Below, one piece after another: positions 1 through 5,022 of a stretch of DNA of 5,022 nucleotides; the stretch's first letter is position 1, and every line of letters begins with the position of its first letter. The notes below the pieces were generated by a model. It did not search any database. It saw nothing but the letters and a program-made list of their open reading frames with translations, and was not told where the DNA came from. This stretch comes from Nitrososphaerota archaeon (lineage in GTDB: Archaea; Thermoproteota; Nitrososphaeria; Nitrososphaerales; Nitrosopumilaceae), in contig JAEFDA010000106.1 of the NCBI GenBank assembly GCA_016126025.1, positions 1-5,022 of the forward strand, in the 5' to 3' direction. Both the position numbers and the translations under genes were made by a program.

Positions 1-1
1 T

Positions 2-2023
2 CTGGTGGGAACCGTTCCAGACTCCTTCATGAGGGCGGACATGCCTTTTGACCAGATTCGCGAAGATATACACCGGGACCGGGCCATGTGGCTGAGCCAC
101 ATGTGGGCAAACACGGACACGGGAACCGACCAGCTCATGCGCACTTGGCTGCAGCTGCACGACGGATACATCTTCGCCTCCGGCTACTACGTACACGACT
201 CCGAGGTTCAGGCCGTTGTAGACGAGGCCATCCGCAAGTACAAGGCCAGCGGCACGGCCGCCTTTGACGAGATCTCCGGGATGGCCACAGGCGCCCACCA
301 CCCATTCGTCCTGAATGCAGCCACCGCTCAGCCTGTGGCCTACGGGGCAACCATCTCGGCGAACTCGCTCTCCGACGCGTTCCTGTCCGGGGCCACGAAG
401 CCATACGCCCAGATCATAGCGGATCTCAATCAAGATGGGCATACGTGGGTGTCGTACGTCTTTGCCAGCCCTGATGCGCGCACCCAACAACACCAGCGTA
501 CTTGGCTGCAGCTGCACGACGGATACATCTTCGGCTCCGGCTACCACCTGCCGGACTCCCGGGTCCAGTCGCTTGTAGAGGGCGCCGTCCTGCTCCACCA
601 GTCCCACGGAGAGGAGGCATTCGACATAATCACGCCCGAAAGACCTGCCTACACCGATGCCCTTTACCCGTTCGTCCTGAACTCTACCACCTTAGCGACG
701 ACGGCCCACGGCGCCTTTCCGGACAAGATTGGGGCGGTACCGGTCACGTCCCTACTACAGGGAGACCGGCCTTGGCCACAGATTGAGGAGGAACTGCGCG
801 TGGATGGAAGCGCATGGGTATCCTATGTCTTTACAAACCCGGACACACGCACCGACCAGCTCAAGCGCGCCTATCTGCAGCTGCACGACGGATACATCTT
901 CGCCTCCGGCTACTATCTGCCTGATGCCCGGGTCCAGTCGGTGGTTGATGAGGTTGTCTCTGCATATCGCTCGTTGGGGACCGAGTCGTTTGACATACTC
1001 AAGAGCGGAGCCGACTTGGTAGAAGATCCAATCTACGCGACCATCTTGGGCGTGGACGGCACAATATTGGCCAACGGCGCGCCCACCCCTGCCATCAGTA
1101 AGGCGCAGGGCCTAGCCGTGGAGCGCGACAGGTCACCCTTGCTGATATACGGGGACCTTATCAGGGACGGCCATGTCTGGGTCGAGGACATAAACCTACA
1201 TCCGATCACCCTTACGGAACAGATCAGGCGAACTTGGCTGTTCCTGTACGATGACTACATCTTCTCCTCCGGCTACTTCCACGCCGACTCGGAAGTCCAA
1301 TCCCAAGTGGACAGGGCCGTCTTCCTGTATGTAACGCACGGCCAAGCTGCCTTTGACATGATCACACCCGACCAGGCCGTTGATGAGCAGGCTGCCCTCT
1401 ATCCGTTCGTCATGGACTTTGTTACCTCCGAGACTGTGGCCCATGGCGCCTATCCGCATCTGATAGGAGAGGTGCCGACCCTGTCCCTACACCAAGGAGC
1501 CAAGACATGGCCTCAGATTCAGGAAGAACTGCTCGCTCACGGCGGCACTTGGACGTCCTACATCTTCACAAACCCCGACACGGACACTGGCCAAGACAAG
1601 CGTACATGGCTGTACCTGCACGACGGGCATGTCTTCGCGTCTGGCTACTACATAGAGGATGCGCAGGTACAGGCCCTGGTCCGCAACGCAATCCACCTGT
1701 ATAACGTCTACCCGACGACCGCATTTGAGCAGATAGATGCGGTCGCAGACGAGGAGGCCGTGCAGCTCTATACGTTCGTAATAGACCCAGAGACGCTGGA
1801 GATAAAGGCGCAGGGCACCGGTCCTGAGGGATCCGGAACCGATCTGGCCGCCCTCACCAGCGCGGACAGGACTATAGACGAGATACTTGCTGCCTTGGAC
1901 GGCACCAGCGGCACCTGGTCAGAGTACAACGCCGTAAACCCGCTGACCGGCGAGACGGAGCCCAAGCGGTCTTGGCTGTCCATGCATGACGGCTACATCT
2001 TCGGCGTGGGCTACTACAACCCC
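2..2023 (+). repeat. Tandem array of six Cache-like coding units
   Basis: Unit boundaries in bases are 2-190 (partial), 191-547, 548-916, 917-1279, 1280-1651 and 1652-2023. The conserved CTG codon before the HDGYIF motif recurs at 149, 506, 875, 1238, 1610 and 1976, giving spacings of 357, 369, 363, 372 and 366 bases, all multiples of three. Units 3 and 5 share YPFV, AHGA, IGxVP, WPQI, EEL and FTNPDT. Units 2 and 4 lack IGxVP and instead share an A-Y/N-GA turn and DGHxWV. The fourth unit is the most divergent, with YDDYIF replacing HDGYIF. Confidence 0.9.
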
Positions 2024-2026
2024 TGA
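2..2026 (+). CDS. Tandem Cache-domain protein, 3' part (5' end outside window)
   Basis: This is a repeat protein of about 674 visible residues built from one partial and five complete Cache-like units of 119-124 residues. Counting from the GTG at position 5, units span residues 1-62 (partial), 63-181, 182-304, 305-425, 426-549 and 550-673. Each complete unit has a helix (D-x-x-VQ-x-x-V), a YPFV strand, an AHG turn, an amphipathic helix, then GxW-x-x-Y-x-F-x-NP, KRxWL and HDGYIFxSGYY; the protein ends directly after the last GYYNP. This layout matches single-Cache (sCache_2-like) domains, extracytoplasmic small-ligand sensors. The GTG at 5 is unlikely to be the true start: residues around it (LVGTVP) align with mid-domain IGAVP and IGEVP of later units, so the gene begins upstream. 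No membrane segment or signalling domain is visible here; any signal peptide would be upstream. A surface-bound or secreted ligand-binding role is inference. Confidence 0.85.
   Translation: MVGTVPDSFMRADMPFDQIREDIHRDRAMWLSHMWANTDTGTDQLMRTWLQLHDGYIFASGYYVHDSEVQAVVDEAIRKYKASGTAAFDEISGMATGAHHPFVLNAATAQPVAYGATISANSLSDAFLSGATKPYAQIIADLNQDGHTWVSYVFASPDARTQQHQRTWLQLHDGYIFGSGYHLPDSRVQSLVEGAVLLHQSHGEEAFDIITPERPAYTDALYPFVLNSTTLATTAHGAFPDKIGAVPVTSLLQGDRPWPQIEEELRVDGSAWVSYVFTNPDTRTDQLKRAYLQLHDGYIFASGYYLPDARVQSVVDEVVSAYRSLGTESFDILKSGADLVEDPIYATILGVDGTILANGAPTPAISKAQGLAVERDRSPLLIYGDLIRDGHVWVEDINLHPITLTEQIRRTWLFLYDDYIFSSGYFHADSEVQSQVDRAVFLYVTHGQAAFDMITPDQAVDEQAALYPFVMDFVTSETVAHGAYPHLIGEVPTLSLHQGAKTWPQIQEELLAHGGTWTSYIFTNPDTDTGQDKRTWLYLHDGHVFASGYYIEDAQVQALVRNAIHLYNVYPTTAFEQIDAVADEEAVQLYTFVIDPETLEIKAQGTGPEGSGTDLAALTSADRTIDEILAALDGTSGTWSEYNAVNPLTGETEPKRSWLSMHDGYIFGVGYYNP
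149..915 (+). repeat. Near-identical DNA segments within Cache units 1-3
   Basis: The bases coding the HDGYIF core are identical at 149-189 and 875-915 (41 bases). Units 1 and 2 share 34 identical bases at 143-176 and 500-533. The corresponding segments of units 4-6 (from 1238, 1610 and 1976) encode similar residues with different codons. This points to recent duplication or gene conversion among the first three units. Confidence 0.85.
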
Positions 2027-2031
2027 GCGGC

Positions 2032-2337
2032 CTAAAGCGGGAGCGGCCATACCTTGCGCACGGGCCGGGTCGTATCGTGCCCCTCACCCAACACAGTGTG
2101 GGCTAGGCTGTCATGGGAGCATATCAGCTTGGCGCTGACACGCTCTGGCATGCTGCGGCGCAAGAGATGCCCGTCGAGGCCGCCGTGCTTGATGCCAAGG
2201 AATATCCGCAGGTCCGGTACGGCCGCGTTGTTGATATGGCATCTGGGTTATACCCCCGAGGAGCCATCCTTGTCCCGGCCGCGCGTCCAGATGCCGGCGC
2301 CCGGCCTGAATTCGGTCTCGTTGGCCCCCGCGCCCAC
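2032..2337 (-). pseudogene. Possible broken gene, unrecognised product
   Basis: The longest stretch without a confident gene (2027-2371) contains a minus-strand frame that reads like protein on both sides of one TAA at 2250-2248. The upstream part runs from a GTG at 2337 (reads LVGAGANETEF, then GIWTRGRDKDG). The downstream part (2247-2032, 71 residues, ending in TAG) includes PDLRIFLGIKHGG, LDGHLLRRSMPERVSAKL and VRKVWPLPL. By hand count 55 of 71 codons in the downstream part end in G or C, similar to neighbouring genes. The stop lies 5 bases from the stop of the Cache gene, a tail-to-tail arrangement typical of this window. I do not recognise the family. The same third-codon positions are shared with the plus-strand frame leading into the dehydrogenase, so codon bias alone does not prove it. 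It may be a pseudogene, a gene with a sequence error, or chance. Confidence 0.35.
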
Positions 2338-2340
2338 AAG

Positions 2341-2349
2341 ATATTTACA
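2341..2349 (+). promoter_or_regulatory. TATA-like box ahead of the dehydrogenase operon
   Basis: The A/T-rich stretch ATATTTACA stands out in GC-rich surroundings and is centred about 27 bases before the TTG start. An archaeal TATA box there would start transcription nearly at the start codon and give a leaderless message. That conflicts with the good Shine-Dalgarno sequence at 2360-2364, which such a transcript would not contain, so one of the two signals is probably not used. Confidence 0.33.
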
Positions 2350-2359
2350 AACGGTTCGG

Positions 2360-2364
2360 GGAGG
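2360..2364 (+). promoter_or_regulatory. Shine-Dalgarno site fixing a TTG start
   Basis: GGAGG lies 7 bases before the TTG at 2372. It supports translation from TTG rather than from the ATG at 2054 far upstream. There is no ATG or GTG between this site and the Rossmann-fold beta strand. Confidence 0.6.
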
Positions 2365-2371
2365 GCCGGCG

Positions 2372-3109
2372 TTGTCCGAGAGAGTAGCCGTGGTGACGGG
2401 GGCCAGCAGCGGCATAGGCCGCGCCACGGCCTTGGCCTTGGCCGGGAATGGCATGCGGGTGGCGCTGGGGGCCCGGCGGACCGAACGGCTGGAGGATCTG
2501 GAGTCGGAGATAGCGGCGGCCGGCGGCACGGCCGCCTCGTATACGGTGGACGTCACCAAGCAGGACCAGTGCAAGGCATTCGTGGATGATACGGCCGAGA
2601 GGTGGGGCCGCGTGGACATACTGGTGAATAACGCCGGCCTGATGCCGCTCAGCTTCGTGAAGAACCTGCATGTGGACGAGTGGGACCGCATGATAGACGT
2701 GAACATAAAGGGTGTCCTGTACTGCACCGCCGCCGCCCTGCCCCACATACTGGAGGCCGGTTCCGGGCATATAGTGAACGTCTCCTCGGTGGCTGGCCGG
2801 ATAGTCTTCCCTGCAGGGAGCGTCTACTGTGCCACCAAGCACGCCGTCACGGCCTTCAGTGAGGGGCTGCGGCAGGAGCTTAGCTCTAGAAAGGGGATCC
2901 GGGTTACCTGCATAGAGCCGGGGGTGGTTGCCACCGAGCTCACCGACACCATCACAGACGACTCCCTGAAGGGCTTCGTGGAGGGATCCAGAAAGATGGA
3001 GGCCCTGCGGTCAGAAGACATAGCCGAGGCGGTCGTATACGCGGTCTCCTCGCCGAAACACGTGAGCGTAAACGAGATACTGATACGGCCCACCGTGCAG
3101 GAGCGCTAG
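2372..3109 (+). CDS. Classical short-chain dehydrogenase/reductase (SDR)
   Basis: This 245-residue NAD(P)-dependent oxidoreductase of the classical SDR family has the usual length and all core motifs. The cofactor loop TGASSGIG is at residues 9-16, the adenine-binding DV at 60-61, NNAG at 86-89, and the catalytic tetrad is Asn111, Ser139, Tyr152 and Lys156 (in SSVAG and YCATK), followed by PG at 183-184. Arg35-Arg36 at the end of the second strand favours NADPH over NADH by family rule. The closest familiar pattern is the YdfG-type 3-hydroxy-acid / serine dehydrogenase group, but SDR substrates cannot be assigned by eye. The start is TTG: it gives standard SDR length and follows a Shine-Dalgarno site, whereas the extension to 2054 is Ser/Pro/Arg-rich and unlike protein. 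It is cytoplasmic, with no membrane segments. It is followed after 3 bases by the flavoprotein gene, so the two form an operon. Confidence 0.93.
   Translation: MSERVAVVTGASSGIGRATALALAGNGMRVALGARRTERLEDLESEIAAAGGTAASYTVDVTKQDQCKAFVDDTAERWGRVDILVNNAGLMPLSFVKNLHVDEWDRMIDVNIKGVLYCTAAALPHILEAGSGHIVNVSSVAGRIVFPAGSVYCATKHAVTAFSEGLRQELSSRKGIRVTCIEPGVVATELTDTITDDSLKGFVEGSRKMEALRSEDIAEAVVYAVSSPKHVSVNEILIRPTVQER
3100..3103 (+). promoter_or_regulatory. Shine-Dalgarno site for the flavoprotein
   Basis: GGAG inside the last codons of the dehydrogenase gene lies 9 bases before the GTG at 3113. It supports GTG as the start and translational coupling of the two genes. Confidence 0.5.
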
Positions 3110-3112
3110 GGC

Positions 3113-4258
3113 GTGCCGGTACCCCACGTGGTGGTGCTGGGCGGCGGCTTCGGCGGGCTGTCGGCGGCCAACACCATCCGGGACGCCCTGCCCCCCGGCA
3201 GGGTGAGGATAACCCTGGTGGACAGGAGGGAGTGGTTCATGGTGGGCTTTGCCAAGCTGTGGATAATCCGGGGAACGCGCACCTTCGAGGAGTCGGCTGC
3301 CCCCTTGGAGAACCTCGCCGGCCGGGGAATAGACTTTGTGAAGGCCGAGATAGAGCGGATAGACCCATCGTCCAGAAGGGTGGAGACCTCTGCCGGTCCC
3401 CTGAGATACGACTATCTGGTGGTGGCCTTGGGGGCGCGGCTCTCCCCCGAGAGGGTTCCGGGCTTGGCCGAGCACGGGCTCAACCTGTATGACCATGGCC
3501 ATCTGGAGTCCATCCGGGCGCGGCTCCTGAGCATGGAGTCGGGGCGCATCGCCGTGGCCATAACCGGAATGCCCTACAAGTGCCCGCCGGCCCCCTACGA
3601 GGCCGCGCTGCTGATCGACTCGCTGCTCCGGGAGGGGGGCAGGCGCGACCACATAGACATAGACGTGTACGGCCCGGCGCCCATGACACTGCCGGCCGCC
3701 GGCCCCGAGGTCAGCGGACGCGTGCTGGAGATGCTGCGCGCCGAGAACATACGGTTCCACGGCTCCTGCAAGGTCGTGTCGGTGGGCCCGGCTGGCCTGG
3801 AATTTGAGGAGGGCGGGGCCGCGTTCGACCTTCTGGTGGCCATTCCACCGCACACCCTGCCCCCGGTAGTCTCGGAGCTGGCCGGGGGAGACCCGTTCAT
3901 CGGGATAGACCGAATGGGCCGGACGCGCTTTCGCAACGTGTTTGCGGTGGGCGACATTACCACGCTCCCGGCCGGAAAGGCCCCAGTACCCAAGGCGGGC
4001 GTCTTTGCCGAGGGTGAGGGCGCGGTGGTGGCCGGCTGCATAGTGGCCGACATCACGGGCGGGTCTGGTCCGGATCCCTTCGACGGGCGGGGCGGCTGCT
4101 TTATCGAGTCGGGCCGGGAGATGGCCTCCATAATAGAGGTGGATGCCTTTGCGCCGGCCACCAAACTGAGCGACCCCACGCGGTCCAACTTGGAAGCGAA
4201 GCTGCAATTTGAACGGGACCGCCTAGCTGGCTGGCTGGACCACCGGATACGCGCCTAG
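3113..4258 (+). CDS. FAD oxidoreductase, sulfide dehydrogenase (FCSD/SQR)-like
   Basis: This 381-residue flavoprotein belongs to the two-dinucleotide-binding-domain (pyridine nucleotide-disulfide oxidoreductase) superfamily. The N-terminal FAD-binding strand-turn is VVVLGGGFGG (residues 6-15), with Asp37 ending the next strand. YDYLVVALGA is at 99-108, and FAVGDIT (277-283) carries the FAD-ribityl Asp281. Cys157 in YKCPPAPYE and Cys329 in GGCF occupy the positions of the redox-active cysteine pair of flavocytochrome c sulfide dehydrogenase and sulfide:quinone oxidoreductases. This favours sulfur or polysulfide chemistry over plain NADH dehydrogenase activity; substrate and electron acceptor are inference. 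Unlike FCSD flavoproteins it has no export signal, and no cytochrome subunit gene is present. The C-terminal region (about 359-378) is amphipathic and could sit on the membrane as in SQR. It starts at GTG 3 bases after the dehydrogenase stop. Its TAG overlaps the stop of the convergent small gene. Confidence 0.88.
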   Translation: MPVPHVVVLGGGFGGLSAANTIRDALPPGRVRITLVDRREWFMVGFAKLWIIRGTRTFEESAAPLENLAGRGIDFVKAEIERIDPSSRRVETSAGPLRYDYLVVALGARLSPERVPGLAEHGLNLYDHGHLESIRARLLSMESGRIAVAITGMPYKCPPAPYEAALLIDSLLREGGRRDHIDIDVYGPAPMTLPAAGPEVSGRVLEMLRAENIRFHGSCKVVSVGPAGLEFEEGGAAFDLLVAIPPHTLPPVVSELAGGDPFIGIDRMGRTRFRNVFAVGDITTLPAGKAPVPKAGVFAEGEGAVVAGCIVADITGGSGPDPFDGRGGCFIESGREMASIIEVDAFAPATKLSDPTRSNLEAKLQFERDRLAGWLDHRIRA

Positions 4259-4446
4259 TCGCGCCTCTGGCTCCCCATGTGGTTCAGCAAGGCACGGAGC
4301 TCGGCCCCCAGCTCGGCGCCGTCCAAGCTGGTCCTTTCGGCGGCGGTTCTCTTCTGGTTCTCGTCCTCCAGCTCTATGCGAAGTCTCTCGGCGCAGTCGG
4401 TGTGGTCGCCGTTGGCCGATATGCGGCCGCAGATGGAACACTTCAT
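4255..4446 (-). CDS. Small zinc-finger-like protein, 63 aa
   Basis: This is a 63-residue protein with an N-terminal metal-site pattern Cys3-x2-Cys6-x8-His15-x2-Cys18 (CSICGR, then HTDC). A charged, probably helical or coiled-coil stretch follows (about residues 19-55, rich in Glu, Arg, Leu). The CxxC plus HxxC arrangement suggests one bound zinc; the product could bind nucleic acid or a protein partner, but no function can be assigned. The start is the ATG at 4446. No well-placed Shine-Dalgarno is seen (GAGGT lies about 20 bases upstream), and a TATA-like box about 30 bases upstream fits a nearly leaderless message. The gene is convergent with the flavoprotein, and their stop codons share CTAG at 4255-4258. 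The plus-strand reading of the same bases is Gly/Ala/Val-rich with no motif, so this strand is preferred. Confidence 0.7.
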   Translation of the reverse strand: MKCSICGRISANGDHTDCAERLRIELEDENQKRTAAERTSLDGAELGAELRALLNHMGSQRRD

Positions 4447-4471
4447 GGTATAGTGGCGTTTGACCTCGCCG

Positions 4472-4480
4472 TAAATAAAA
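4472..4480 (-). promoter_or_regulatory. TATA-like box of the small zinc-finger gene
   Basis: On the minus strand TTTTATTTA is centred 30 bases before the ATG at 4446. Archaeal transcription starts about 25 bases downstream of the TATA centre, which predicts a leader of only a few bases. The box lies 9 bases from the end of the fold-back element. Confidence 0.5.
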
Positions 4481-4489
4481 CTTAGCCAT

Positions 4490-4687
4490 CTATAGCGCCG
4501 ACTAAAAATTCGTGCAGAGTCTGAACTATTTCAGTTGAGTTTCTCTTCAAGACCGTCCACCATAATATCGTGTGTGCCAAGATCAGGAACAAGTTGAGCG
4601 TATTGGTCTGTGGTGGATGCTTAAGTGCTCAACAATCGTAGTTAAAACAGCGACATACTCTGCATGAACTTTTGGTCGGCGCTATAG
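4490..4687. repeat. 198-bp fold-back / MITE-like element with 34-bp inverted ends
   Basis: Bases 4490-4523 and 4654-4687 are inverted copies matching at 30 of 34 positions. The outer 13 (CTATAGCGCCGAC and its complement) are perfect, and three of the four differences are transitions. Complementarity continues inward with gaps: GTTGAG at 4534-4539 against CTCAAC at 4628-4633, and TCCACCA at 4556-4562 against TGGTGGA at 4611-4617. The element has no convincing reading frame and is more AT-rich than the genes around it. No target duplication is seen outside the ends, but the ends carry TA/TATA, so a TA-type duplication could be hidden in the palindrome. It could be a non-autonomous transposon relic or a structured RNA or DNA site between two minus-strand genes. 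Confidence 0.75.
4593..4633. repeat. Small hairpin inside the fold-back element
   Basis: GTTGAGC at 4593-4599 is exactly complementary to GCTCAAC at 4627-4633. This arm competes with GTTGAG at 4534-4539 for the same partner, so the interior could adopt two alternative folds. Confidence 0.5.
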
Positions 4688-4762
4688 GTACCTGTTCCCC
4701 GGTGGATTTGGAGTATGCGTACCTCCCCCGCGCCACATCGACAGCGTCCGTCCAATCTCTAT

Positions 4763-4769
4763 AAAAAAA
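4763..4769 (-). terminator. T-run terminator of the right-hand Cache-like gene
   Basis: The minus strand has seven consecutive T residues 44 bases after the TAA of the gene ending at 4813. Archaeal RNA polymerase terminates at such oligo-T runs. The run sits in the loop of a short inverted repeat (CCGTCC at 4748-4753, GGACGG at 4775-4780), which is not the bacterial stem-then-T layout. Confidence 0.45.
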
Positions 4770-4812
4770 TGACCGGACGGGGAACCGTAAGGCGATGGTC
4801 CCTTGCCCGGGG

Positions 4813-5022
4813 TTATGCGCACTCGCAGCCGACCGCCGCATTGAGCAGCCGCACCATCACCTGTAGTTGCTCCTCGTACCAGGCCTGTAGCCATTCCGGC
4901 AGGTTCAGGTCAGGCAGGAAGAACCCGGAAGAAAAGACGTAGCCACCAGCCTCTGACAGCCAAATAACCTGGTCATGAACCACTCCGGGCTCGGACTCGA
5001 ACGTGTTCAGGAACCACAGGCC
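4813..5022 (-). CDS. Second Cache-like protein, 3' end only
   Basis: Reading the minus strand from the right edge gives 69 residues ending in TAA at 4815-4813, with no start in the window. The reading contains LWFLNTFES, VIWLSEAGGYVF and SSGFFLPDLNLPEW, and ends in VGCECA. It aligns with the Cache units of the left-hand gene: the Trp of GTW, the Phe of the next strand, WL, then GYVFSSGFF against GYIFASGYY followed by LPD, at similar spacing. The protein then runs into a helix of about 28 residues and ends with a CxC pair, so its last Cache domain is followed by an extension absent from the left gene. It is too divergent to be a recent copy. The ligand is unknown. The Cys-Glu-Cys tail could bind metal or form a disulfide; this is inference. 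Confidence 0.72.
   Translation of the reverse strand, partial: GLWFLNTFESEPGVVHDQVIWLSEAGGYVFSSGFFLPDLNLPEWLQAWYEEQLQVMVRLLNAAVGCECA

Noticed and set aside
2238..2295. Perfect 9-bp inverted repeat (GGCATCTGG / CCAGATGCC) with a 40-base loop
   Set aside because: About one such pair is expected by chance in 5 kb at this spacing, and nothing around it suggests an RNA.
2054..2371. N-terminal extension of the dehydrogenase to an upstream ATG (351 residues)
   Set aside because: The added 106 residues are Ser/Pro/Arg-rich with no motif, classical SDRs start just before the first beta strand, and a Shine-Dalgarno precedes the TTG.
2027..2371. tRNA or other structural RNA in the intergenic region
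   Set aside because: No T-arm consensus (GGTTCGANNCC) or cloverleaf pairing found on either strand by eye.
2113..2589. Plus-strand frame starting with an ATG at 2113
   Set aside because: It runs more than 200 bases into the certain dehydrogenase gene in another frame, becomes Gly/Arg-rich there, and has weaker third-position G/C bias than the minus-strand frame.
3011..4207. 398-residue minus-strand frame opposite the flavoprotein
   Set aside because: Arg/Gly/His/Pro-rich antisense shadow; the plus strand has clear FAD motifs and catalytic cysteines throughout.
4279..4485. 68-residue plus-strand frame opposite the zinc-finger gene
   Set aside because: Low-complexity Gly/Ala/Val/Leu reading caused by complementing a Glu/Arg-rich gene; no motif or initiation signal.
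4447..4812. CRISPR array or transposase gene in the right intergenic region
   Set aside because: No regularly spaced direct repeats and no transposase-like reading frame; only the inverted-repeat element is present.
4629..4942. Several 70-75 residue frames around the right-hand intergenic region
   Set aside because: They cross the fold-back element or lie out of frame with the Cache-like reading; composition is Arg/Ser/Pro-rich without motifs.

Overview
The window reads as archaeal, most likely an ammonia-oxidising thaumarchaeon of the high-GC Cenarchaeum type. This is inference: GC-rich genes make free use of ATA (Ile) and AGG (Arg) codons, GTG and TTG starts are used, genes are packed tightly, and there are A/T-rich TATA-like boxes and T-run terminators. 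No rRNA or tRNA is present to confirm it.

Layout. (1) Positions 2-2026, plus strand: the 3' part of a long gene made almost entirely of tandem Cache-like (extracytoplasmic ligand-binding) domains, one cut by the left edge and five complete. (2) Positions 2027-2371: no confident gene, but a minus-strand reading frame (2032-2337, interrupted by one TAA) looks like a broken gene. (3) Positions 2372-4258, plus strand: a two-gene operon with 3 nt between the genes, encoding a classical short-chain dehydrogenase/reductase and an FAD flavoprotein. The flavoprotein carries both redox cysteines of the flavocytochrome c sulfide dehydrogenase / sulfide:quinone oxidoreductase (FCSD/SQR) family. (4) Positions 4255-4446, minus strand: a 63-residue zinc-finger-like protein whose stop codon interlocks with the flavoprotein stop in a shared CTAG. 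(5) Positions 4447-4812: an AT-richer intergenic stretch holding a 198-bp fold-back element with 34-bp inverted ends (30/34 match), a promoter-like box and a T-run terminator. (6) Positions 4813-5022, minus strand: the 3' end of a second Cache-like gene, open at the right edge and easy to miss because its start lies outside the window.

How the genes may work together. The dehydrogenase and flavoprotein are almost certainly co-transcribed and carry out NAD(P)H- and FAD-linked redox chemistry, but their substrates cannot be read from the sequence. They are flanked by two proteins that share a Cache signature (aromatic-F-x-S/V-G-aromatic-aromatic after an invariant Trp-Leu), so the locus pairs extracellular-type sensing or binding modules with a redox operon. 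Whether that pairing is functional is not shown. The most unusual items are the A-B alternating Cache array, the fold-back element and the broken minus-strand frame.
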